From assembly GCA_003427395.1 (NCBI GenBank), contig BFEA01000073.1, positions 600,596 to 644,342 on the forward strand: a DNA stretch of 43,747 nucleotides. Direction: 5' to 3'. Origin of the DNA: Chara braunii (lineage: Eukaryota > Streptophyta > Charophyceae > Charales > Characeae). Both the position numbers and the translations under genes were made by a program. A model generated the notes under the pieces. That model made no database searches and had not been told where the DNA came from. It worked only from the letters and a program-made list of their open reading frames with translations. Of this stretch, positions 33,101 through 43,747 are shown piece by piece. Positions within the stretch are counted from its first letter, which is position 1. Every line of letters starts with the position of its first letter.

Positions 33101-36100
33101 ACGACACTCTACTCTATTCTACTCTACTCCACAACACTGTACGCTTCTCTACTTTATTCTACTCTAGTCCACGACACTCCATGACACTCCATGACACTCT
33201 ATGATACTCTATGACACTTTACGACCCTCTACTCTCCTCTTCGACACTCTACGAAACTCTACGAAACTTTACTCTACTGTACTCTATTGTACTCTACTTT
33301 ATGACCCTTTACTCTACTCTACTCGACGACACTCTACTCTATTCAACGACACTCTATGGCATTCTACTCTACTCGACAACACTGTACTTTACTCTACAAC
33401 GCTGCACTCTACTCTACTTTACTCTACTCTTTAAAACTCTACGACACTCTACTCTACTCTACGACGCTCTACTTTACTACACTCTACCTTACTCTACTCT
33501 ACTCTACTCTACTCTACTCTACTGTACTGTATGACACTTTAGTCTACTCTCTGACACTCTACCCTATTCTATGACACTCTACTCTACGACCCACTACGAC
33601 ACTTTGCGACACTCTATGACACTCTACTCTACGACACTCTACTCTACGACACTCTACTCTACGACACTCTATTCTACGAGACTTTACTCTACTACACTCT
33701 ACTCTTCTCTAGTCTACTCTACCTCAATCTACTTTACGGTACTGTAGTGTATTATTTGAAACTCCACTCTTCTCTATGACATTCTAGTGTAATCTACTCG
33801 ACGACACTCTACAACACTCTACTCTACTTTGTAAGTATGTGACACTCTACTGTTGTACGATAATCTACTCTACGATACTCTAGGACACTCTACTCTACTT
33901 TACTCTACTACTCTAATCTACTTTACGACACCTCACTCTACTCTACTTTACTCTACGACACTCTACTCTACTCTATGACACTCTACTTTACTCTACGACA
34001 TTCTACTCTACACTAAAACACTCTACGACACTATACTCCACTGCACTCTATTGTACGACACTCTTTTGTACTTTACACTATGACACTCTACTCTAATTTA
34101 CTGTATGACACTCTACTCTACTCTAGTCTAATCTACGACAATCTACTCTATTCTATGAAACTCTACTCTTATCTATGACACTCTACTTTCATCTACTCGA
34201 CGATACTCTACGACACTCTACTTTACTCTACTCTACTCTACGACAATCTACTCTACAATACTCCACTCTACAACACTCTACTCTACTCTACTCTATTCTA
34301 CGATACTTTATTCTACTCTACGACACCTTACTCTACTCTCCTCTAGGACACTCTACGACACTCCACTGTACGACACTCTACGACACTCTACTCATTTCTA
34401 GGACACTCTACTCTGCTCTACGACACTCTACTTTACTCTACAACATACTACTCTAAACTAAAACACTCTATGACACTTTACTCTACACAACTCTTGTTTA
34501 CTCTACTCTAATCTACGACACTCTACGCAACTCTACAACATTGTACTCTACTCTATGACACTCTACTCGAAGACACTCTACTATACTCTACCCTACTCGG
34601 CCTACTCTACTCTTCTCTAAAACAATCTACTCTATTCTATGACTCTCTACGACATTTTACTCTACTCTTCAACACTCTACTCTACTCTACGTCGAGTCTA
34701 CGAGAATGTTCTCTACTTTACTCCACGACACACTACTCTACTTTACGACACTCTAGGACACTCTACGACATTGTACTCTACGACACAGTACTCTACGACA
34801 CTATACTCTACTCTACTCCACCATACTGTACTATACTCCAATTTACAACACTGCACTCTACTCTTACCATGCTCTACAATACTCTACGATACAATATTCT
34901 ACGGCATTATGCTCTATTGTACTCTACTCTACTGTACTCTACAATACTCTACTCTTCTCTACAATAATGTACTTTACTCCAATTACAACACTCTACTATA
35001 CTCTACCCTACTTTACAATACTCTACTCAACTTTACTCTACTTTGCTCTACTCTACAACACTATACTCTACTCTATGACACTATGATACTCTACACAAAG
35101 ACACTCTACTCTACTTTACTCGACTCTGCGACACTCTACTCTACTCTACCATACAACAATCTACTCTACTCTACCCCACTTTACTCTTACTCTACTATAC
35201 TCTTATCTAATCTCCTCTATGACTCTACTCAACTCTACTCTGCGACATTGCATGACACTCTACTCCATTCTACTCTACTGTGCTGTACTCTCCTCTACTT
35301 TATAAGACTCTTCTGTACTCTACTCTACTCTACGACACTCTTCTCTACTCTACTCTACTCTACTCTACTCTACAACACTCTACAACACTCTACAACACTC
35401 TACTCTACTCTACGACACTCTATTGTATCCTACTCTACAACATTCTACTCTACTCTACTCTACTCTAAGACATTCTACTCTACTCTATGAAACTCTCGGA
35501 TACTCTACGACACTCTACGACACTCTATAACACTCTACGATACTCTACTCTACTCTACTCAACGACATTCTACTCTACTCTACTCTAGGATAATCTACTC
35601 TACGCTACTCTACTCTACTCAACTTTACTCTACTCTACTCTACTCTACTCTAAGACACTCTACTCTACTCTATGACACTCTACTCTACAACTTTCTACGA
35701 CACTCTACTCTACTCTATGACACTCTATTCTACGACTTTCTACGACACTCTACTCTATTCTACTTTACCCTACTATGCAACACTCTACTCTACTTAACTC
35801 TACTGTACGACAATCTACGACAGTCTACTCTACTATACTCTACTCTACTCTACGAGAATCTACTATAGTCTACTCTACTCTACTCTACTCTACGACAATC
35901 TACGACAGTGTACTCTACGACAATCTACTCTACTATCCATTACGATACTTTGTGACACTCTATTTTACTTTAATTCACTCTACTCCACTTTACACTACTC
36001 TACTTTACTCTACTCTACGACACTTTACTTTACTCCATTTTAATTTACTTTACGACACTCTACTCTACTCTACAACACTCTACTCTACTATACTCTACTC

Positions 36101-39100
36101 CACGACACCCTACTCTACTGTACTCTACTTTACTCTACTTTACTCTACTATACTCTACTCCATTCTTCTCTACTCTTCTCTACTCTACAACACTCTACTG
36201 TACGACACTGTAATGTACTCGACGGTACTCTATTCTACTCTACTGTACGCTATTCTAAGACACTCTACTCTACTCTATGACACTCTCCTCTACGACTTTC
36301 TACTCTACTCTACTCTACTCTACTCTACTCTACTCTACTCTACTCTACTCTACTCTACTCTACTTTACTCTACTCTACTCTACTCTACTATGTGACACTC
36401 CACTCTACTCAACTCTACTGTACGGCAATCTACGACAGTCTACTCTACTTTACTCTACTCTACTCTACGAGAATTTAGTATAGTCAATTCTACTTTACTT
36501 TACAACAATTTACGACAGTCTACGCTACGACAACCTACTTTACTAAACGTTACGACACTTTATGACACTCTATTTTACTCTACTTCACTCTACTCCACTC
36601 TACTCCACTCTACTCTATGACACTCTACTCTACTTTACTCTACTTTACGACACACTACTCTACTTTACTCTTCTCTACGACACTTTACTCTACTGTACTC
36701 TATTGTACGACACCCTACTCTACGATACTCTACTCCACTCTACTCTACTCTACTCTACTCTACTCTACTCTACTCTACTCCACTCTACGACACTCTATGA
36801 CACTCTACGATACTCGACTCTACTCTACGAAACTCTACTATACTCTACGATACTCTATTGTACTTTTACGACACTCTATGACACTTTAGAAAACTCTTAT
36901 CTACTCTACTCTACTCTACTTTACGACACTCTACCCCACTCTATGACACTCTATTCTACTATACTCTACTGTAAAACACTCTACTCTACTCTAGTGTAGT
37001 ATACCTGACTCCAATGTACTTTACTTTACTTTGCCCCCCTCTACTCGACTCTACGATACTCTACTCTACGAAACTTTGCTCTCTTCTACAACACTCTTCT
37101 ATACTCTTCTCTACGACAGTCAACAACACTCTACTCTTCTCTATGACAGAATACTCTACTCTATAACACTCGAATATGGTGTACTCTACTCTACTCTACT
37201 CTACTCTACTCTACACTACTTTGCTCTACTCTACTCTACGACACTGTACTCTACTCTATGACACTCTACTCTACGACACTCTACTCTACTCTATGACACT
37301 CTACTCTATGACAATCTACTTTATGACACTCTACTTTACTCTATGACACTGTACTCTATAACACTCTTGGACACTCTACTCTACAATAGTCTATTGTACT
37401 CTACTCCATGACACTCTACGCTACGACACTCTACGACACTTTACTCTATTATATGATACTAGACTCTACTCTATTGTACTCTACGACACTTTACTCCATT
37501 GTACTCTACTCTACTCTACTCTACTCTATGATAATTTACGATAGTCTAGTCTACTCTACTATACTCTATGATGAGCAATGATAGTCTACTGTAATCTACC
37601 TTACTCTACGACAGTCTACTCTTCTCTTCTATACGACACATTGTGACATTGTACTCTTCTCTACTTTACTTTACTCTACTCTACTCTAGTTTACTCTACG
37701 ACACTCTCCGACACTCTACTCTACTCTACGACACTCAACAACACTTTACAACACTCTACTGTACAATACTCTATGACATCCTGCTCTGCTCTACTCTACT
37801 TTACGACACTATACTCTACTCTACTCTACCCACTCTACCCTTCTCTACTCTACTCTATTCGACTAGACTCTACTCTACTCTAAGAAAGTCTCTTCCTTAC
37901 GACACTCTATTGTACTCTACTCGAGGACACTCTACGACACTCTACGACACTCTACTGTACTCTACTCTACTCTACTCTACTCTACTCTACTCTACTACTC
38001 TACTCTACTCTACTCTACTCTACTCCAATGTAGTTTACTCTACTCTACTCTACTCTATTCTACTATACTCTACGACACTCTACGACACTCTACGAAACTT
38101 GACTCTATTCTATTCCACCTTGCTCTACTCCACTCTGCTCTACTCTACGACACTCTACGATACTCCACTTTACAACACTCTACGACACTCTACAACACTC
38201 TACGACACTTTACGATACTCTACTCTACTCTAGTCAACGACATTCTACTTTACTCTACTCGAGGACACTCTACTCTACTCTAAGACACTCTACTCTACTC
38301 TATGACACTCTACCCTACGACTTTCCACGACACTCTACTCTACTTTACTCTACTTTACCCTACTAGCGACACTCTACTCTACTCAACTCTACTATACGAC
38401 AATCTAAGACAGTCTGCTCTACTCTGCGAGAATCTAATATAGTCTATTCTACTATACTATACTCTACGACAATATACTCTACTATACATTACGACACTTC
38501 ATGACACTCTATTTTACTTTACTCCACTCTACTCCACTCTACACTACTCTACTTTACTCTACTCTACTTTAATCTACTTTACGACACTCTACTCTACTCT
38601 ACTTTACTCCATTCTACTCTACTCTGCGTTACTCTACTCTACTTTAGTTTACTGTACTTTACGACACTCTACTCTACTCTACTCTAAATTACGATACTAT
38701 ACTCTACTCTACTTTAAATTACGATACTATACTCTACTCTACTCTACTCTACAACACCCTACTCTATTGTACTCTATGACACCCTACTCTACGATACTCT
38801 ACGACACTCTACTATACTCTACTCTACTTTACTCTAATCTACTCTACGACTCTACTATGCTCTACTCTATTCCACTCTACTTTACTCTACTCTACTCTAC
38901 TCTACTTTACGACACTTTACGACACTCTACTATACTCTACTTTACTCTACTCTACTCTACTCTACGACTCTACTGTGCTTAACTCTACTCTACTCTACTC
39001 TACGTCACTCTACGACATTCTACGACACTCTACAACACTCTACGACACTCTATTACTCAACGACAATCTACTATACTCTACTGCACTCTACAAAACTCGT

Positions 39101-40920
39101 CTCCACTCTACTCTACTCTATGACACTCTTCTCTACTCTACGACACTCTACTATACTCTATTATACTCTACTTTACGACACTGTACGACACTCTAGTCTA
39201 CTGTACTGTACTCCACTCTACTTTACTCTACTCTACCCACTCTACTCTACTCTACTACACTCTACTCTACTTTAAGACACTCTCCAACTCTCTACTCTAC
39301 GACACTCTACTCTACTCTACTCGACGACACTCTACTCTACTCTACGAGACTCTACTCTACGACACTCTACTCTATTATACTCTACTCCACGACAATGTAC
39401 ACTTCTCTACTTAACTGTAGTCCACGACACTCCATGACACTCTACGACACTCTATAACACTCTGTATTATGACACTTTATGACACTCTACTCTCCTCTTC
39501 GACACTCCACGACACTCTACTCAACTCTACTCTACTCTACTTTATGACACTTTACTCTACTCTACTCTACGACACTTTACTGTACTCTACGACACTCTAC
39601 TCTATTCAACAACACTCTATGGCATTCTACTCTACTCGATAACACTGTACTCTTCTCTACAACATCGCGCTCTACTCCACTTTACTCTACTCTATGAAAC
39701 TCTTTGACACTCTACTTTACTCTACGACACTCTACTTTACTCTACAACACTCTATGATACTCTATTGTACTCTACTCTACTCTATTGTACGATACTTTAC
39801 TCCATGACACTCTACCCTACTCTATGACACTCTACGACACTTTACGACACTCTACGACACTTACGACACTCTACTCTACGACACTCTACTCTACGATACT
39901 CTACTGTAATCTGCTCGACGACACTCTACAACACTCTACTTTACTCTGTGAGTTTGTGACACTCTACTCTACTCTACGACAATCTACTCTACGACACTCC
40001 ACTCTACAACTCTCTACTCTACGGCACTCTACAACACTCTAGGACACTCTCCTCCACTTTACTCTACTCTACTCTAATCTACTCTATGCCACCTTACTCT
40101 ACTCTCCTCTGCTCTACGACACTCTACGAACCTCCACTGTACGACACTCTACAACACTCTACTCTACTCTACGACACTCTACTCTAGTCTATTGTACTCT
40201 ACTCTACTTTAATCTACGACATTGTACTCTAAACTAAAACACTCTACGACACTCTACAACACTCTACTCTACTGCACTTTATTCTACAACACTCTACTCT
40301 ACTTTGCTCTACGACACTCTACTCTACTCTAGTCTAATGTACGACAATCTACTCTACGATACTCTACTCTATTCCATGAAACTCTAATTTTCTGTACGAC
40401 ACTCTACTGTTATCTACTCGACGACACTCTACTCTACTCTACGATACTCCACTCTACTCTACTCTATTCTACTCTACTCTACTCTACTCCACTCTACTCT
40501 ACTCTACTCTACTCTACTCTACTCTACTCTACAACACCTTACTCTACTCTAGGATACTCTACGACACTCCATTGTACGACACTCTACGACACTCTGCTCA
40601 TTTCTAGGACACTCTACTATACTCTACGACACTCTACTTTACTCAACAACATTCTACGCTACACTAAAACACTCTATGAAATTTTACTCTATGAAACTCT
40701 TGTTTACTCTACTCTAATCTACGACACTTTATGCAACTCTACGACACTATACTCTACTCTATGACACTCTGCTCTAAGACACTCTACTATACTTTACCCT
40801 ACTCGACCTACTTTACCCTTCTCTACAACACTCTACTATACTTTATGACACGCTACGACACTCTACTCTACCCTCCAACACTCTACTCTTCTCTACGACA
40901 ATGTTCTCTACTTTACTCTA

Positions 40921-41020
40921 CGACACTCTAAGACACTCTACAACTCTGTACTCTACGACAACGTACTCTACGACACTCTAAGACACTCTACAACTCTGTA
41001 CTCTACGACAACGTACTCTA
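40921..41020. repeat. Exact 50-bp tandem duplication
   Basis: The 50 bases 40921-40970, starting CGACACTCTAAGACACTC, are repeated without change at 40971-41020. In such a variable satellite exact identity indicates a very recent event. Confidence 0.95.
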
Positions 41021-41169
41021 CTCTTCTTTATGATACTGTACTCTACTCCAATCTACAACACTCCAATCTACAACACTCCACTCTACTCTACTCTGGTCTA
41101 CAATACTCTACGATACATTACTCTACGACATTGTACTCTACGCTACTCTACTCTACTCTATAATACTCT

Positions 41170-42850
41170 ACTGTACTTTACGATAATGTACTCTACTCCA
41201 CTTTACAACACTCTACTCTACTCTTCGCTACTCTACAACACTTTACTCAACTTTACACTACTTTGCTCTACTATACTCTACTCTACAACACTATAATCTA
41301 CTCTATGACACTCTATAACACTGTACTAAAGACGCTCTACTTTACTTTACTCTACTCTTCGATACTCTACTCTACTCTACCGTACGACAATCTACTCTAC
41401 TCTACTCTACTTTACTCTACTCTACTCTACTTTTCTCTACTCTACTCTACGACGCTACTCTACTATACTCTACGATATTGTATAACACTCTACTCCACTC
41501 TATTATACTCTACTTTACTCCACTCTACTCTACTCTACTCTACTCTACTCTACTCTACTCTACTTTATAACACTCTTCTGTACTCTACTATGCTTTACAA
41601 CACTCTTCAACATTCTACTCTACTCTACAACACTCTATTGCATCCTACTCTACGACATTTTACTCTACTCTACTCTAGGATAATCTACTTTATTGTACTC
41701 TACTCTACTATATTCTAAGACATTTTACTCTACTCTACTATATTCTAAGACATTCAACTCTACTATTTTCTACTCTATGACACTCTACAACACTCGACAC
41801 TCTACGACACTCTACAACACTCTATTACACTCTACGATACTCTATTTTACTCTACTCAACGACATTCTACTCTACTGTACTCTAGAAAACTCTACTCTAC
41901 TCTATTGTACTGTACTCTAAGACACTCTACTCTACTCTATGACACTCTACTCTACGACTTTCTGCGACACTCTACTCTACGGTATTGTACTCTACGACTT
42001 TCTACTCTTTTACGATAATGTACTCTACTCCACTTTACAACACTCTACTTTACTCTTCGCTACTCTACAACACTTTACTCAACTTTACGCTACTTTGCTC
42101 TACTATACTCTACTCTACAACACTATACTCTACTCTATGACACTCTATGACACTCTACTAAAGACGCTCTACTTTACTTTACTCTACTCTTCGATACTAT
42201 ACTCTACTCTACTGTACGGCAATCTCCTCTACTCTACTCTACTTTACTCTACTCTACTCTACTCTTCTCTACTCTACTCTACGACGCTACTCCACTATAC
42301 TCTACGATATTGTATAACACTCTTCGATATTGTATAACACTCTTCTCCACTCTATTGTACTCGACTTTACTCCACTCTACTCTACTCTGCTCTACTCTAC
42401 TCTACTTTATAACACTCTTCTGTACTCTGCTCTACAACACTCTTCAACATTTTACTCTACTCTACAACACTCTATTGTATCCTACTCTACGACATTTTAC
42501 TCTACTCTACTCTACTCTAGGATAATCTACTCTACTGTACTCTACTCTACTATATTCTAAGACATTTTACTCTACTCTACTATATTATAAGACATTCAAC
42601 TCTACTATTTTTGTACTCTATGACACTCTACAACACTCGACGACACTCTACGACACTCTACAACACTCTGTTACACTCTACGATACTCTATTTTACTCTA
42701 CTCAACGACATTCTACTCTACTTTACTCTACTATAGGAAACTCTACTCTAGGAAACTCTACTCTACTCTATTGTACTGTACTCTAAGACACTCTACTCTA
42801 CTCCATTATACTGTACTCTAAGACACTCTACTCTAAGACACTCTACTCAA
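41170..42850. repeat. Tandem segmental duplication, period about 832-848 bp
   Basis: TTACGATAATGTACTC, TTCGCTACTCTACAAC and CTAAAGACGCTCTAC occur in the same order at about 41170, 41224 and 41326, and again at about 42010, 42056 and 42158. Copy two has gained a few bases, including a 20-bp tandem duplication starting at 42304. Frames across the two copies code similar Tyr/Thr/Leu strings for this reason alone. Confidence 0.8.
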
Positions 42851-43723
42851 CTCTATGACACTCTACTCTACGACTTTCTGCGACACTCTACTCTATGACA
42901 TTGTACTCTACGACTTTCTACTCTACTCTACTCTACTCTACTCTACTCTACTCTACTCTACTCTACTCTACTCTCTACTCTACTCTACTCTACTCTACTC
43001 TACTCTACTCTACGAGAATCTACTGTAGTCTACTCTACTCTACTCTACTCTACTCTACTCTACTCTACGATAGTCTACGACAGCCTGCTCTACGACAATT
43101 TACTCTACTATTCATTACGACACTTTATGACACTCTATTTTACTCCACTCAATTTTACTCTACTTTACACTACTCTACTTTACTCTACTCGATGACGCTC
43201 TACGATACTCTACTCTAATCTACTTTACGACACTCTACTATACTGTACTCTACTCTACGACACCCTACTCTACTCTACTTTACTTTACTCTACTTTACTC
43301 TACTTTACTCTACTTTACTGTACTCCACTCTACTTTACAACACTCGACTCTACGACACTCTAGTCTATGACACTTTACTATACTCTATTGTACTCTACTC
43401 TACTCTAGTTTATTGTACTCTAGTTTATTGTACTCTTCTCTAAGACACTCTACTCTACTCTACTCTACTGTACTCTACTATGCAACAATTTACTCTACTC
43501 AACTCTACTGTACGACAATCTAGTCTACTCTACTCTACTCTACTGTACTCTACGAGAATGTAGTATAGTTTACTCTACTCTACTCTACTTTACGACAATC
43601 TACGACAGTCTACTCTACGACAACCTACTCTACTATACATTACAACACTTTATGGCACTATCTTTTACTCTAGTCCACTCTACTCCACTCTACACTACTC
43701 CAGTCTACTCTACTCTATGACAC

Positions 43724-43747
43724 TTTTTTTTTTTTTTTTTTTTTTTA
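43724..43747 (-). other. T23 run at window edge, probable tail of a reverse-oriented retroelement
   Basis: The satellite stops abruptly within CACTTTT and 23 T follow to 43746. By analogy with 1779-1807 this would be the tail of a minus-strand retroelement whose body lies beyond the window. Confidence 0.4.

Larger units (their letters stand above)
12849..43723. repeat. Pentanucleotide satellite, words TACTC and TACGACACTC
   Basis: About 30.9 kb consist almost wholly of two words in 5-bp register: TACTC and the ten-base TACGACACTC. Point variants include TATGACACTC, TACAACACTC, TACTT and TAAGACACTC. The order of words is irregular at short range but is copied over kilobases, giving higher-order repeats. 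Single-base slips occur, for instance at CTACCCACTC. The + strand is the pyrimidine-rich one throughout, except for 24364-25608. The long frames along it (cyclic Tyr-Ser-Thr-Leu-Leu) arise because the words contain no stop codon in any + frame. Human satellites II/III and several fly satellites are also pentanucleotide-based, so a heterochromatic role is likely, but this unit is not one I recognise. Confidence 0.95.
27193..43723. repeat. Satellite domain II, higher-order repeat of about 4.0 kb, rearranged to the right
   Basis: Landmarks: CTCTAACTTAAAGACACTCTG at about 28081 and 32219; TGTAGTGTATTATTTGAAACTCC at about 29708 and 33744; CTTTGTAAGT.TGTGACACTC at about 29794 and 33830, with a diverged copy (CTCTGTGAGTTTGTGAC) at 39943; a GGCCTACTCTACTC landmark at about 30656 and 34599, with relatives at 26873 and 40806. 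Spacings are 3.9-4.2 kb for the first two units and about 6.1-6.2 kb for the next, which fits extra partial copies at 35.5-39.2 kb. Confidence 0.65.

Noticed and set aside
12849-43723. CRISPR array
   Set aside because: There are no constant repeats with unique spacers of fixed size, the words are 5 and 10 bp, and the rest of the window is eukaryotic.
12849-43723. Telomeric repeat array
   Set aside because: The unit TACTC/GAGTA matches no telomere repeat that I know, and non-telomeric DNA and retroelement tails bound it.

Overview
This is eukaryotic nuclear DNA. It holds a decayed LINE-type retrotransposon, poly(A)/poly(T) retroelement ends, microsatellites, one spliced-looking exon and about 31 kb of simple satellite. 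There is no bacterial-style gene organisation. The only host-gene candidate I can support is a minus-strand exon (about 5008-4574) encoding a filamin-type Ig-like repeat. Filamin repeats occur in animals, amoebae and the green lineage, so a protist or green alga is plausible. The sequence does not fix the taxon, and an early-diverging fungus cannot be excluded.

Left part (1-12,848): a mosaic of retroelement debris. C-rich, G-poor segments (1-1300, 2100-2900, 11,220-11,670) alternate with 3' ends of one LINE family. Four copies of a conserved box of about 48 bp are present: three on + (3192-3240, 10768-10816, 11712-11758) and one on - (1925-1876). The best element spans about 5325-10846. It has an ORF1-like remnant, an intact apurinic-type endonuclease domain, and a reverse transcriptase and C-terminal zinc knuckle broken by 14 in-frame stops and two frame changes, followed by a 3' UTR and an A16 tail. 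The filamin exon lies just to its left, antisense to it. From 10.85 to 12.85 kb there are foldback sequences, a (GT)n/(CA)n hairpin, a T30 tract and a short unique region.

Right part (12,849-43,723): an almost uninterrupted satellite built from two words, the 5-mer TACTC and the 10-mer TACGACACTC, plus point variants. It has higher-order organisation. A left domain (to about 27.1 kb) repeats at roughly 3.5-3.7 kb. A right domain (from about 27.2 kb) repeats at roughly 4.0 kb and is locally rearranged toward the end. The satellite is interrupted by three non-satellite islands (18303-18423, 20973-21438, 27078-27192), the middle one a foldback with 85-bp arms. A strand-switched block (24364-25608) makes a palindrome of about 0.87 kb per arm with the sequence to its left. 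The window ends in a T23 run, probably the tail of another reverse-oriented retroelement.

No gene cassette or defence-like system is visible. The new-looking material is structural: the two-word satellite whose commonest variants look like CpG decay, its nested repeat hierarchy and palindrome, and two retroelement 3'-end hairpins whose stems covary between copies.
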